NCBI GenBank assembly: GCA_030617815.1
Contig: JAUWUS010000001.1
Coordinates: 16,283-80,282 of the forward strand
Direction of reading: 5' to 3'
DNA: 64,000 nucleotides
Source: Gammaproteobacteria bacterium
GTDB taxonomy: Bacteria; Pseudomonadota; Gammaproteobacteria; UBA6429; Thiohalophilaceae
Shown here: positions 34,797 through 44,204 of the stretch, piece by piece
How the letters are laid out: the number at the start of each line of letters is the position of its first letter
How positions within the stretch are numbered: position 1 is the first letter of the stretch
Notes under the pieces: model-generated
Seen by the model: only the letters and a program-made list of their open reading frames with translations
Databases searched by the model: none
What the model was told of the DNA's origin: nothing
Translations under genes and position numbers: made by a program

Positions 34797-34872
34797 TGGC
34801 TCCCCAACCTGGGCTCGAACCAGGGACACAAGGATTAACAGTCCTTTGCTCTACCAACTGAGCTATTGGGGA
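34797..34872 (-). tRNA. tRNA-Asn (GTT)
   Basis: On the minus strand the 76-base gene runs from TCCCCAATAGCTCAGTTGGT to the encoded CCA end. It has a 7-bp acceptor (TCCCCAA/TTGGGGA), the D-loop AGCTCAGTTGGTAGAGCA, anticodon loop CTGTTAA with anticodon GTT, and T-arm GGTTCGAGCC. All arms are complete. Confidence 0.97.
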
Positions 34873-34936
34873 ATCGAGGCGTATAGTACTGATCTGCCCT
34901 CCACGGGTCAACATTGTTTCCATTAATATATGTGAA

Positions 34937-35524
34937 TTAACGGCAAGTTATAGCGGAACCATTAGTTTGTTTTTTGCTGAGTCGTAATCGGCCGGACTGG
35001 GTCATAATGAGTGCTTTTCCCACTCCAATATTGGGATTGCAAATGAGAAATGAGCCATTTGGGAAGGCTCTGCCAGTGGGTTTGTATTTCATATAGTGTC
35101 TTATACCTGCACTGCCCCTAAATGTTACTTTAGTGCCATTATCCACGGCCGCATAAACACGGAGCAGCTTTTCTTCAGGCTCCCTTTGTTTATTTTTGTT
35201 TTTATCAATAAAAATAATCCAGCCATTGTGCCAGTTTCCTGAGCGAGTGCATTCACTGCCATTGTTGCTTTGGCAGGTGAGAATTGTTGTTTGTTTCATT
35301 ATTGCTTCTGTGCGCGCGTAAGCGAGGGCGCCGGCGAGACTATTTGTTAAGACAGTACTTCGTTCCTGAGCGATAAGAGCAGAGAAATTTGGAAATACGT
35401 TAAGTGTGAGTATCGAAGTGACTGCGAGAGCCATGAGTAACTCAATTAAAGTATATCCACGATTTTGATGGTTAAGGTTGCCCCAGCCAAATCCCTGGCC
35501 GGGACAAGGTTTGTTAACATCCAT
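34937..35524 (-). CDS. type IV pilin-like protein, GspH/FimT family
   Basis: From ATG 35524 the protein has 196 residues. A prepilin leader ends at Gly in NQNRG/YTLIELLMALAVTSI form, with the Glu5 of mature pilins (YTLIE). The hydrophobic helix follows, then a soluble GspH/FimT domain with paired cysteines (TCQSNNGSECT, LICNP, TCR). It is probably a minor pseudopilin of a type IV pilus, perhaps used in DNA uptake. The frame is open to 35629, but GGGAG sits upstream of ATG 35524, so I prefer that start. The leader is unusually long (about 22 residues) and Gly/Pro-rich. No other pilus genes are nearby. Confidence 0.85.
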   Translation of the reverse strand: MDVNKPCPGQGFGWGNLNHQNRGYTLIELLMALAVTSILTLNVFPNFSALIAQERSTVLTNSLAGALAYARTEAIMKQTTILTCQSNNGSECTRSGNWHNGWIIFIDKNKNKQREPEEKLLRVYAAVDNGTKVTFRGSAGIRHYMKYKPTGRAFPNGSFLICNPNIGVGKALIMTQSGRLRLSKKQTNGSAITCR

Positions 35525-35655
35525 ATTAACTCCCACATCCTTGTAGGTAATTACCCTAAGCGAAATGCTTAAAGTAGTAACTCCAGCCAATTCCATGGCC
35601 GGAGTTTTGAGTAGAGACCTCCGTGTCACCCCCCACGTCCTTGTTGCTTGATAGA
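35481..35655. repeat. 100-bp-period duplication at the pilin gene 5' end
   Basis: CCCCAGCCAAATCCCTGGCC (35481-35500) recurs as CTCCAGCCAATTCCATGGCC (35581-35600). ACTCCCACATCCTTGTAGG (35529-35547) recurs as ACCCCCCACGTCCTTGTTGC (35628-35647). The spacing is about 100 bases both times, so one segment was duplicated and has diverged. Confidence 0.7.
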
Positions 35656-35782
35656 ATAGGCAATAACGTTTGAAGTTGGAAGCGACTATTTGTAGGGATT
35701 TTCGGTGACTTTTTGTAGGGTTTGTCCTACATAAACTTTAGTGCCTGATCGGCAGTGTTTTTTCAACGATAAAAGAAAAAGA

Positions 35783-36967
35783 CTAAGAAATAACTTTCTC
35801 GATCCTATCCAATGCATCTTCAAGCACACCAAGACTGGTTGCAAAAGAGATACGGATATAACCCGGTGATCCAAATGCAGAGCCCGGCACGAGTGCAACA
35901 CCGGCTTTTTCAATCAGGTATTCGGAGAGTTCCATATCATTGTTAACACCTTTGATTTTATCAATAAAACCACGCACATCCGGAAAAGAATAAAAAGTCC
36001 CGTCTGAGGGTAGGCAAGTTATACCCTCAATGGCATTTAGGCGTTGATGAACATATTCATGGCGCTCTTTAAACGCAGAGAGCATGGTTTGCAGACATGT
36101 TTGATCGCCACTTAATGCTGCTTCAGCAGCAACCTGTGAAATTGAGGTTGGATTCGACGTGCTTTGTGATTGTACCTTTTTCATTGCTTTTATTAGTTTT
36201 TCTGGTCCTGCGGCATAACCTATACGCCAGCCGGTCATTGAATAGGCTTTAGAAACACCGTTTAAAACAATAGTCTGTGCATAAAGTTCAGGGCAGGCCA
36301 TAACAATATTGGAGAAAGGTTCGTCTGCCCAGAGAATATGTTCATACATGTCATCGGTTGCCACTAAAACATCGGGGTGTTTGAGTAAAACTTGTCCAAG
36401 CGCTGCCAGCTCTTTTTGGCTATAGGCGATACCGGATGGGTTAGATGGACTGTTTAAAACCACCAACCGTGTTTTTTTAGTAATTGCCGCTTCCAGCTGC
36501 TCGGGGCTGATTTTAAAGCTTTGTTTGATATCGGCTTCAATAAAAACCGGTTTGCCATCTGCAAGCAGAACCATATCAGGATATGAAACCCAGTAAGGTG
36601 CAGGAATAATGACTTCGTCACCCTGATTTAACAGCGCCTGAGTCAGGTTAAAAAAGCTTTGTTTGCCACCACAGGAGACCAGCACCTGGTTTGCAGTATA
36701 ATTAAGCTGATTATCATGTGAAAATTTATCAATAATGGCTTGTTTCAGACTGGCTGTACCGTCAACTGCGGTATATTTAGTAAAACCATCGGCGATGGCT
36801 TTTACTGCAGCCTGTTTGATGTGTTCGGGGGTATCAAAATCGGGCTCACCGGCACCTAAACCAATAATATCTTTGCCTGCGGCACGTAATTCAGCGGCAC
36901 GCGCAGTAATAGCCAAAGTAGGAGAGGGTTTAATGCGTTGTACGCGATCTGACAGCTTGAAATCCAA
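35783..36967 (-). CDS. pyridoxal-phosphate aspartate aminotransferase family protein
   Basis: A class I aminotransferase, most likely an aspartate (or aspartate/prephenate) aminotransferase of the Ib group. Visible motifs are [45 protein letters not shown], the PLP lysine in [20 protein letters not shown], and the C-terminal IRISFATS with the substrate arginine. I start at TTG 36967, which has GGAG nine bases upstream and gives 394 residues, the family norm. The frame is open to 37030, but an ATG start at 37000 has no ribosome site. It is divergent from uvrB. Confidence 0.93.
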   Translation of the reverse strand: MDFKLSDRVQRIKPSPTLAITARAAELRAAGKDIIGLGAGEPDFDTPEHIKQAAVKAIADGFTKYTAVDGTASLKQAIIDKFSHDNQLNYTANQVLVSCGGKQSFFNLTQALLNQGDEVIIPAPYWVSYPDMVLLADGKPVFIEADIKQSFKISPEQLEAAITKKTRLVVLNSPSNPSGIAYSQKELAALGQVLLKHPDVLVATDDMYEHILWADEPFSNIVMACPELYAQTIVLNGVSKAYSMTGWRIGYAAGPEKLIKAMKKVQSQSTSNPTSISQVAAEAALSGDQTCLQTMLSAFKERHEYVHQRLNAIEGITCLPSDGTFYSFPDVRGFIDKIKGVNNDMELSEYLIEKAGVALVPGSAFGSPGYIRISFATSLGVLEDALDRIEKVIS

Positions 36968-37057
36968 CTTAATAATCTCCACATATCTGTTTCGAAACAT
37001 GTATCTATAAAGATATGTAATATACTGCAAACTTTAAACAAGATCATATTTTTTATA

Positions 37058-39058
37058 ATGAACAAACTTTTTCAACTCAAATCAGATTACCAGCCTGCAG
37101 GTGATCAACCCGAAGCCATTTCGGCACTGGTTGAGGGCTTAAAAGCGGGCGAATCCGGTTTGACCTTATTAGGTGTGACTGGATCAGGTAAAACCTTTAC
37201 CGTGGCAAATGTGATTCAGGAATTGCAACGTCCAACTTTAATTATGGCACACAATAAAACGCTGGCAGCACAGTTGTATGGTGAGATGAAGGAATTTTTC
37301 CCCAATAATGCGGTGGAATATTTTGTTTCTTATTATGATTATTATCAGCCCGAAGCCTATGTGCCCGCCTCGGATACGTTTATCGAAAAAGATGCTGCGG
37401 TGAATGAGCACATTGAACAAATGCGCTTGTCTGCGACTAAATCATTACTTGAACGAAAAGATACCATCACTATTGCGACCGTATCGGCTATTTATGGTTT
37501 GGGTGATCCTTCTGCTTATCTTGAAATGGTGTTGATTCTAAATCGTGGCGAAGAAATAGGTCAGCGCAAGATCTTACAAAAGCTTACCGCATTACAATAC
37601 TCGCGAAATGATACCGAATTAAAACGTGGCACTTTCCGGGTTCGTGGTGAAGTGATCGATATTTTCCCGGCGGATTCAGAAAAAGATGCGGTTCGGGTGG
37701 AGATGTTTGATGATGAAGTTGAGAAGATCAGTTATTTTGATCCTTTAACCGGCGAAGTGATCAAAACCGTACCGCGTACAACCATTTATCCTAAAACGCA
37801 TTACGTGACACCGCGTGAAAATGTATTAAACGCGGTTGAACAAATTAAAGTAGAGTTAAAAGAACGACTGGCTTTTTTACGTGATAATAATAAATTAGTT
37901 GAAGCGCAACGTCTGGAACAACGCTGCCAGTTTGATATTGAAATGATGCTGGAACTCGGTTATTGCAACGGCATAGAAAATTATTCGCGTTATTTATCTG
38001 GCCGCCAACCGGGCGATCCACCTCCCACGTTTATTGATTATTTACCCGATGAAGCGTTGCTGATCGTTGATGAGTCTCATGTCAGTATTCCTCAGATTGG
38101 TGCAATGTACAAAGGAGATCGCTCGCGTAAGGAAAACCTGGTTAATTATGGCTTTCGTTTGCCCTCTGCGCTGGATAATCGTCCTCTTCGCTTTGATGAG
38201 TTTGAAAAACTGGTGCCTCAGACCATTTATGTTTCTGCAACCCCGGCCGATTATGAAAAAGAACATTCCGGTGAAATTGTTGAGCAGGTGGTGAGACCCA
38301 CCGGTTTACTCGATCCTCTCATCGAAGTACGAAGTGCCACCACGCAGGTGGATGATTTACTCTCTGAAATAAACAAACGCGCAGAAATTAATGAACGGGT
38401 ACTCGTTACCACCTTAACCAAACGCATGGCAGAAGATCTTACCGATTATTTTGCTGATCATGGTGTGCGCGTGCGTTACATGCATTCTGATATTGATACC
38501 GTCGAACGAATTGAGATTTTACGTGATTTACGCCTGGGCCATTTTGATGTTTTAGTTGGAATTAACTTGTTAAGAGAGGGGCTGGATATACCCGAAGTCA
38601 CCTTAGTTGCAATTTTGGATGCCGATAAAGAAGGTTTCCTGCGTTCAGAACGTTCACTCATTCAGACCATCGGACGTGCTGCACGAAATTCAAAAGGTAT
38701 GGCAATTTTATATGCAGACAAAATGACTAAATCCATGAAACGCGCAATTGATGAAACGGAACGTCGTCGTGAAAAACAAACCGAATTTAACAAAAAACAC
38801 GGTATCACCCCTACCACCATTGAAAAGAAAGTCGCTGATATCATGGAGGGGGCTTATGGAAAGTCATCACAGCGATACGCCAAAGTTGCTGAAGAAGAGG
38901 CGGAGTATGGAGTATTAACCGCCAAGCAGCTCAATAAGAAAGTGGAGCAAATGGAACAGCAAATGTACCAATATGCACAAAATCTTGAGTTTGAAGAAGC
39001 CGCAAACATGCGAGACAAGATAAAAAGACTGGAAGAAGGGCAGTTGGGTCTGCTTTGA
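37058..39058 (+). CDS. uvrB: excinuclease ABC subunit B
   Basis: UvrB is the damage-verifying helicase-like subunit of nucleotide excision repair. The 666-residue protein has the Walker A loop [10 protein letters not shown] near residue 40, the beta-hairpin [12 protein letters not shown], the helicase box DESHVSIPQ, motif [11 protein letters not shown] and a C-terminal UVR domain ([22 protein letters not shown]) that binds UvrC. Length is normal. It stands just upstream of the polysaccharide locus, and the regulator's leader begins shortly after it. Confidence 0.98.
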   Translation: MNKLFQLKSDYQPAGDQPEAISALVEGLKAGESGLTLLGVTGSGKTFTVANVIQELQRPTLIMAHNKTLAAQLYGEMKEFFPNNAVEYFVSYYDYYQPEAYVPASDTFIEKDAAVNEHIEQMRLSATKSLLERKDTITIATVSAIYGLGDPSAYLEMVLILNRGEEIGQRKILQKLTALQYSRNDTELKRGTFRVRGEVIDIFPADSEKDAVRVEMFDDEVEKISYFDPLTGEVIKTVPRTTIYPKTHYVTPRENVLNAVEQIKVELKERLAFLRDNNKLVEAQRLEQRCQFDIEMMLELGYCNGIENYSRYLSGRQPGDPPPTFIDYLPDEALLIVDESHVSIPQIGAMYKGDRSRKENLVNYGFRLPSALDNRPLRFDEFEKLVPQTIYVSATPADYEKEHSGEIVEQVVRPTGLLDPLIEVRSATTQVDDLLSEINKRAEINERVLVTTLTKRMAEDLTDYFADHGVRVRYMHSDIDTVERIEILRDLRLGHFDVLVGINLLREGLDIPEVTLVAILDADKEGFLRSERSLIQTIGRAARNSKGMAILYADKMTKSMKRAIDETERRREKQTEFNKKHGITPTTIEKKVADIMEGAYGKSSQRYAKVAEEEAEYGVLTAKQLNKKVEQMEQQMYQYAQNLEFEEAANMRDKIKRLEEGQLGLL

Positions 39059-39133
39059 CTATATAATTTAGAATTCTCTTATATTTCATCGATTATTACT
39101 TCTTGTAACAATTCACAGTTTTGCTATAAATCC

Positions 39134-39161
39134 TTGATTTGAAATGGTTTTGTGCTAATGT
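39134..39161 (+). promoter_or_regulatory. candidate promoter of the polysaccharide regulator
   Basis: TTGATT (39134-39139), 16 bases, TAATGT (39156-39161). The -10 lies within the left arm of the palindrome at 39155-39179, so repressor binding there would block RNA polymerase. Confidence 0.45.
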
Positions 39162-39179
39162 TCAACTGTTGAACATTAG
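39155..39179 (+). promoter_or_regulatory. 25-bp perfect palindrome, probable MarR operator
   Basis: CTAATGTTCAAC (39155-39166) and GTTGAACATTAG (39168-39179) are exact reverse complements around a single T. It ends 17 bases before the start of the MarR-type regulator gene. A palindrome of this form and position suggests autoregulation by that protein. No T run follows, so it is not a terminator. Confidence 0.75.
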
Positions 39180-39196
39180 TTAAGGCAGCTGTTTAG

Positions 39197-39547
39197 TTGA
39201 AAGACGAAATCACCTATAAATTATTGAAATTAATTAAGACTGAACCCCATTTGAGTCAGCGTGAGATTGCACAGAAAATGGGAGTGAGTCTTGGTAAAAC
39301 AAATTATTGCTTAAAAGCGTTGGTTGACAAGGGCTTTATAAAATTTCAAAACTTTTATAACAATAAAAAGAAAAGTGCTTACATTTACTTTCTTACTCCC
39401 CAGGGAATAGAAGAAAAAGCTGAAGTGACTTATCGATTTTTACAAAGAAAAATAGAAGAATATGAAAGCATAAAAGTTGAAATCGAAAATTTGAAAAATG
39501 AAACTGCTTTGACTGAAGTAGCCGGGATGAAAGACAGTGACCTTTAA
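39197..39547 (+). CDS. MarR-type winged-helix regulator, EPS-associated
   Basis: 116 residues. A winged helix covers about 5-75 (YKLLKLIKTEPHLSQREIAQ, then MGVSLGKTNYCLKALVDKGFI). A C-terminal helix (about 85-112) is suited to dimerisation. This is the family often annotated as EPS-associated MarR regulator, found at the head of exopolysaccharide clusters. The start is TTG 39197, matching the family's usual N-terminus. It overlaps the downstream RfaH-like gene by 11 bases. The palindrome just upstream is its likely operator. Confidence 0.85.
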   Translation: MKDEITYKLLKLIKTEPHLSQREIAQKMGVSLGKTNYCLKALVDKGFIKFQNFYNNKKKSAYIYFLTPQGIEEKAEVTYRFLQRKIEEYESIKVEIENLKNETALTEVAGMKDSDL

Positions 39548-40058
39548 TAAAAATAACAAAAAACGATCCTGGTACCTGATTGTTACCAAACCGCAATCCG
39601 AATTTAAAGCGCAGGAAAATCTCTTACGTCAGGGTTATGTAACCTATTTACCCCTTGTACAAACAACACGCCGGCGTAACGGAAAAAAAATTCAACGCAC
39701 CGAAGCTTTTTTTCCTCGTTACCTTTTTATTTCTCTCGATAAAGAAATGGATAATTGGTCACCAATTCGTTCAACCATTGGTGTTGCCGGTATGGTTCGT
39801 TTTGGTGGAATACCTGTAGTTGTACCTGAAAATATAATAGTGCATTTAAAAAATAACGAAACTGAATTCAGTTTGCAGTTAACTGAAAAGAAAGAATTAA
39901 AATTGGGCGATCAAGTTGAAATTATCGATGGCCCTTTTGAAGGTTATAAAGCTGTTTACCAAAAAATGAAAAGCACAGAACGTGTTTCTGTATTGCTCGA
40001 CATTGTTGGAAAAAATACTCAAGTGACATTGAGTGTGCATGAGTTGGAAATAGCTTAA
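39537..40058 (+). CDS. rfaH: RfaH/NusG-type transcription antiterminator
   Basis: 173 residues: an N-terminal NGN domain (about 10-105, WYLIVTKPQSEFKAQENL, then FPRYLFISLD) and a C-terminal KOW domain (about 120-172, LGDQVEIIDGPFEGYKAVYQ). RfaH is recruited to RNA polymerase paused at ops elements and lets it transcribe long envelope-sugar operons. An exact ops sequence lies 89 bases after this gene, which strongly supports the assignment. The start is GTG 39537, overlapping the MarR gene. This is a locus-specific paralogue. The housekeeping nusG is not in the window. Confidence 0.9.
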   Translation: MTFNKNNKKRSWYLIVTKPQSEFKAQENLLRQGYVTYLPLVQTTRRRNGKKIQRTEAFFPRYLFISLDKEMDNWSPIRSTIGVAGMVRFGGIPVVVPENIIVHLKNNETEFSLQLTEKKELKLGDQVEIIDGPFEGYKAVYQKMKSTERVSVLLDIVGKNTQVTLSVHELEIA

Positions 40059-40146
40059 TAAATATTTCCTGTTGCTCCTTTTCTTGCAAGGGGAATGCTG
40101 GGATTGGGTGATTATAAAACCTTATACTTGCTTTTATGCACGGTAG

Positions 40147-40157
40147 GGCGGTAGCGT
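40147..40157 (+). promoter_or_regulatory. ops element (RfaH recruitment site)
   Basis: GGCGGTAGCGT is identical to the conserved ops core. It lies 45 bases before fcl, in the leader of the polysaccharide operon and directly downstream of the rfaH-like gene. Confidence 0.9.
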
Positions 40158-40201
40158 ATTTATAGATTTATCAGACAAAATTCAAATTAGAAAAATATAT
40201 A

Positions 40202-41170
40202 ATGACAACTAAACCAAAAATTTACATTGCAGGCCATCGTGGTATGGTTGGTTCCGCTATTATTCGAACCTTGCAAGCGCAAGGCTATACGAATTTCATT
40301 ACTCGAACTCATGCAGAACTTGATCTCATCAATCAGGCTGCGGTTAAAGATTTTTTTGAATCTGAAAAGCCTGATCAGGTTTATCTTGCTGCAGCAAAGG
40401 TTGGTGGTATTCATGCTAATAATACTTACCCGGCAGAATTTATTTATAGCAATTTGATGGTTCAGGCAAATGTTATTGATGCAGCATTTAATAATGGCGT
40501 TAAAAAACTTTTGTTTCTAGGTTCAAGTTGTATATATCCAAAATTGGTAAAGCAACCAATGAGTGAAGATGCATTACTTACAGGCACGCTTGAGCCAACA
40601 AATGAACCTTATGCGGTAGCAAAAATTGCTGGTATCAAACTATGCGAGAGCTATAATCGTCAGTATGGTGAAAGTCACGGTGTAGATTACCGGAGTGTTA
40701 TGCCGACTAACCTTTATGGCGAAGGTGATAATTACCACCCGGAAAACTCACATGTTATTCCTGCAATGATACGTCGTTTCCATGAAGCTAAGGTTAATGG
40801 CGTTCCGAGTATTTCAATTTGGGGAACAGGGACACCACGAAGAGAATTTCTTTATGTCGATGACATGGCTGCTGCGGCTGTGCATGTTATGAATCTTGAT
40901 AAATCAATTTATGATGAACATACTCAACCAATGTTAAGTCATATTAATGTTGGCATTGGACATGACTTAACAATTGCTGAGCTTGCGAAAACAATTAGTA
41001 AAGTTATTGGCTATGAGGGACAAATTGAATTCGATAGTACTAAACCCGATGGTACACCACGAAAGTTAATGGATAGCACTCGTTTAAATAACCTGGGCTG
41101 GCAAGCAAAAATAAATTTGCAAGATGGCCTTGCCTTAACTTATAACGATTTTTTAAAAACCAATAGATGA
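40202..41170 (+). CDS. fcl: GDP-L-fucose synthase
   Basis: Fcl (WcaG) is a short-chain-dehydrogenase-fold epimerase/reductase that converts GDP-4-keto-6-deoxymannose into GDP-L-fucose with NADPH. The 322-residue protein has [11 protein letters not shown] at the start, LGSSCIYPK with the active-site Ser, and [16 protein letters not shown] with the catalytic Tyr and Lys. It is the first gene after the ops element and is followed five bases later by gmd, which supplies its substrate. Confidence 0.96.
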   Translation: MTTKPKIYIAGHRGMVGSAIIRTLQAQGYTNFITRTHAELDLINQAAVKDFFESEKPDQVYLAAAKVGGIHANNTYPAEFIYSNLMVQANVIDAAFNNGVKKLLFLGSSCIYPKLVKQPMSEDALLTGTLEPTNEPYAVAKIAGIKLCESYNRQYGESHGVDYRSVMPTNLYGEGDNYHPENSHVIPAMIRRFHEAKVNGVPSISIWGTGTPRREFLYVDDMAAAAVHVMNLDKSIYDEHTQPMLSHINVGIGHDLTIAELAKTISKVIGYEGQIEFDSTKPDGTPRKLMDSTRLNNLGWQAKINLQDGLALTYNDFLKTNR

Positions 41171-41174
41171 AACT

Positions 41175-42320
41175 ATGAAAAATAAATCAACAAAAGCAAA
41201 AGTTGCACTCATTACAGGTGTCACCGGACAAGATGGCTCTTATCTTGCGGAGTTCCTTCTTGAAAAAGGCTACATTGTTCATGGCATTAAACGTCGTGCA
41301 AGTCTTTTTAATACAGATCGTGTCGATCATATTTATCAGGACCCCCATGTCAAAAATACTCACTTCAAACTTCACTATGGTGATCTGACTGACACCAGTA
41401 ATCTTGTTCGTATTTTACAAGAAACCCAGCCTGATGAAATTTATAACCTTGCAGCACAAAGTCATGTTGCGGTGAGTTTTGAGAGTCCTGAATATACCGC
41501 TGATGTTGTGGGTACAGGTACGCTACGTTTACTTGAAGCGATTAGAATTTTAGGTTTGGAAAAGAAAACACGTTTTTACCAGGCCAGTACTTCAGAACTT
41601 TATGGTCTTGTTCAGGAAACTCCACAAAAAGAAACCACGCCTTTTTATCCACGTAGTCCCTACGCAGTTGCAAAACTATATGCTTACTGGATTGTTGTGA
41701 ATTATCGTGAAGCTTATGGCATGTATGCCTGTAACGGTATTTTGTTTAACCATGAAAGCCCCCGTCGTGGTGAAACATTTGTTACTCGCAAGATTACCCG
41801 GGGCCTGGCAAATATTACTCAAGGTTTAGACGATTGTCTTTACATGGGAAATATTGATGCCTTACGTGACTGGGGGCATGCCAAAGATTATGTTCGTATG
41901 CAATGGATGATGTTACAGCAAGAACAACCGGATGATTTTGTGATTGCAACAGGAAAGCAATACAGCGTACGTCAATTCATTGAAATGTCAGCGACTGAAC
42001 TGGGGATTAATATTAAGTGGCAGGGAAGTGGGATTGATGAAACAGGCGTTATTGATAAATCATCTCCAATACTCAACACTGAGCAAAAAATTCTAAAAAC
42101 TGGTGATACTATTTTCCGTATTGATCCATGTTACTTCCGTCCGACAGAAGTAGAATCTCTACTCGGCGATCCAACAAAAGCAAAAGAAAAACTAGGCTGG
42201 GTACCCGAAATTACTTTACAGGAAATGTGTAAAGAAATGGTTGAATACGATCTTAAGCAAGCTAAACAACATGCACTTTTGAAAAAGCATGGTTTCTCAG
42301 TGAATATAAGCACAGAATAA
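41175..42320 (+). CDS. gmd: GDP-mannose 4,6-dehydratase
   Basis: Gmd converts GDP-mannose to GDP-4-keto-6-deoxymannose. The 381-residue protein has [17 protein letters not shown] (NADP site), [18 protein letters not shown], the active-site region [30 protein letters not shown] and [18 protein letters not shown], all typical. Together with fcl it makes GDP-L-fucose, so the polymer probably contains fucose or a derivative. GDP-mannose supply (manB/manC) is not in the window. A chimeric remnant starts on the base after its stop. Confidence 0.97.
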   Translation: MKNKSTKAKVALITGVTGQDGSYLAEFLLEKGYIVHGIKRRASLFNTDRVDHIYQDPHVKNTHFKLHYGDLTDTSNLVRILQETQPDEIYNLAAQSHVAVSFESPEYTADVVGTGTLRLLEAIRILGLEKKTRFYQASTSELYGLVQETPQKETTPFYPRSPYAVAKLYAYWIVVNYREAYGMYACNGILFNHESPRRGETFVTRKITRGLANITQGLDDCLYMGNIDALRDWGHAKDYVRMQWMMLQQEQPDDFVIATGKQYSVRQFIEMSATELGINIKWQGSGIDETGVIDKSSPILNTEQKILKTGDTIFRIDPCYFRPTEVESLLGDPTKAKEKLGWVPEITLQEMCKEMVEYDLKQAKQHALLKKHGFSVNISTE

Positions 42321-42479
42321 ATGAAATTTTTAGTTACCGGCGGTGCAGGTTTTATAGGTTCATCTGTTATAGGTGTATTGGGGCTTGGATATATTGGTCT
42401 TCCATTAATGCTTAAATATTCAGAGCTAGGTTTTAAAAGGAATCGTTTGATGAACTGGTTCGTGCATAAAATAAATTAA
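42321..42479 (+). pseudogene. chimeric remnant: sugar epimerase start joined to nucleotide-sugar dehydrogenase start
   Basis: A 52-codon open frame begins on the base after gmd. Residues 1-14 (MKFLVTGGAGFIGS) are the start of an RmlB/GalE-type epimerase-dehydratase. Residues about 15-39 (VIGVLGLGYIGLPLMLKYSE) are the start of a UDP-sugar dehydrogenase of the WbpA/WecC family. The rest (RNRLMNWFVHKIN) matches neither. A deletion has thus fused the 5' ends of two former genes. The loss of the dehydrogenase matters because the next genes resemble WbpB and WbpD, which use its product. Confidence 0.85.
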
Positions 42480-42497
42480 CAATGGAATAACGATAAA

Positions 42498-43547
42498 ATG
42501 TTTTCAAAAATAACAAAACGTAAGATACGGATCGCTATCGTTGGTTGTGGGCGAATATCCAAAAATCATTTTGCTTCAATTGAGAAGCATGCTGAAAATA
42601 TGGAGTTGGTATCAATCTGTGATGATGATGAATTGGTATTAAAAGAGCACCAAGATAAATATAAAGTGCCAGGCTACCAGAACCTTAAAGATATGCTTGA
42701 AAAAGAAAAACTGGATATCGTGAGCATTTGTACACCTAGCGGAATACATCCAGGACAAGTTATTCTGGTTGCTAAAGCTGGTATACACGTGATGACTGAA
42801 AAGCCAATGGCAACCCGCTGGAAAGATGGTGTACGTATGGTTCGTGCGTGTGATAAAGCTGGAGTACATCTATTTGTTGTAAAACAGAATCGTCTAAATT
42901 CAACTTTACAACTTCTTAAACGAGCAGTAGAAGAAAAGCGCTTTGGCAAGATTCATATGGTTCATCTTAATGTCTTTTGGACTCGTCCTCAGGAATACTA
43001 TGACCAGGCGAAATGGCGTGGTACATGGGAGTTTGATGGTGGCGCATTTATGAATCAGGCCAGTCATTATATTGATCTCCTGGATTGGATTATTGGTCCT
43101 GTTGATAAAGTACAGGCAATGATGAGCACGACTCGTGATATTGAAGTAGAGGATACCGGAGTTATGAACGTGCGATGGCGTAATGGTGCATTAGGTTCCA
43201 TGAGTGTAACCATGCTGACATACCCGAAAAATATGGAAGGTTCTATTACTATCCTGGGTGAAAAGGGAACCGTACGAATAGGTGGTGTCGCGGTTAATGA
43301 TATTCAACACTGGGAATTTGATGAGCAACGTGATTATGATGAAAAAATAAAAACAGCTAATTATGAAACAACATCTGTTTATGGCTTTGGCCATCCCCTG
43401 TATTATAAAAATGTTATAGATGTAATGCGTGGTGATGCAGAGCCAGAAACAGATGGACGTGAAGGTTTGAAATCATTGGAAGTGTTGATTGCGGCATACC
43501 TCTCAGCACGTGATGGGAAAACTATTAACTTACCCCTTGAGTATTAA
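42498..43547 (+). CDS. Gfo/Idh/MocA-family sugar oxidoreductase, WbpB/WlbA-like
   Basis: 349 residues with an N-terminal Rossmann domain ([16 protein letters not shown]), the family motif [17 protein letters not shown] and a C-terminal substrate domain ([17 protein letters not shown]). In the WbpB/WlbA pathway this enzyme oxidises UDP-GlcNAcA at C3 before transamination to the 2,3-diamino sugar. The acyltransferase WbpD homologue follows one base later, supporting that role. The WbpA-type dehydrogenase that should supply the substrate is reduced to a remnant just upstream, so it must be encoded elsewhere or the pathway is broken. Confidence 0.88.
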   Translation: MFSKITKRKIRIAIVGCGRISKNHFASIEKHAENMELVSICDDDELVLKEHQDKYKVPGYQNLKDMLEKEKLDIVSICTPSGIHPGQVILVAKAGIHVMTEKPMATRWKDGVRMVRACDKAGVHLFVVKQNRLNSTLQLLKRAVEEKRFGKIHMVHLNVFWTRPQEYYDQAKWRGTWEFDGGAFMNQASHYIDLLDWIIGPVDKVQAMMSTTRDIEVEDTGVMNVRWRNGALGSMSVTMLTYPKNMEGSITILGEKGTVRIGGVAVNDIQHWEFDEQRDYDEKIKTANYETTSVYGFGHPLYYKNVIDVMRGDAEPETDGREGLKSLEVLIAAYLSARDGKTINLPLEY

Positions 43548-43548
43548 C

Positions 43549-44124
43549 ATGAATTATCAAATACATGAAACGGCAATAGTTGATGATGGTGCTCAAATTG
43601 GATCAGGATGTCGGATCTGGCATTGGGCACATATTTGTAGTGGTGCAGTAATTGGTAAAGATTGTTCTTTCGGGCAAAATGTTTTTGTTGGTAACAAAGT
43701 TATTATTGGAGACAATGTTAAAGTGCAAAACAATGTCTCTGTTTATGACAATGTTATATTGGAGAACGATGTGTTTTGTGGACCAAGTATGGTATTTACT
43801 AATGTTTATAATCCACGTTCAGCTATCACACGAAAAAATGAATATCAAAATACATTAGTTAAACAGGGTGCAACTTTAGGTGCTAATTGCACAATAGTAT
43901 GTGGAGTAACAATTGGCCGCTATGCATTTGTTGGGGCAGGTGCTGTTATCAAAAAAGATGTTCCCGATTATGCTTTGGTTGTTGGTGTACCAGGCAAACA
44001 AGTAGGTTGGATGAGTGAATTTGGCGAACAATTAGATATACCTGTTACCGGAAAGGGAGCTGTAACCTGCTCTCATACTGGTAGTGTGTATAAATTAACG
44101 AAGGGTATTTTAGAAAAAAAATAA
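43549..44124 (+). CDS. hexapeptide-repeat sugar N-acetyltransferase, WbpD/WlbB-like
   Basis: 191 residues of left-handed beta-helix acyltransferase: repeated hexads such as [34 protein letters not shown] and [15 protein letters not shown], ending [21 protein letters not shown]. WbpD acetylates the 3-amino group of UDP-2,3-diamino sugar acids. The start is ATG 43549. A longer frame from 43489 overlaps the oxidoreductase gene. It works with the preceding gene, probably together with an aminotransferase (the DegT protein at 55776 is a candidate). Confidence 0.9.
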   Translation: MNYQIHETAIVDDGAQIGSGCRIWHWAHICSGAVIGKDCSFGQNVFVGNKVIIGDNVKVQNNVSVYDNVILENDVFCGPSMVFTNVYNPRSAITRKNEYQNTLVKQGATLGANCTIVCGVTIGRYAFVGAGAVIKKDVPDYALVVGVPGKQVGWMSEFGEQLDIPVTGKGAVTCSHTGSVYKLTKGILEKK

Positions 44125-44204
44125 TCTTATATTATTTTTGATTTCTTAAATAATAATAAATATTACATATTGTTAAATCCGACTACTAAACAGGATATAT
44201 AGTA

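Noticed and set aside
39155..39179. Intrinsic terminator after uvrB
   Set aside because: The palindrome has no adequate loop and no following T run. Its position before the MarR gene suits an operator.
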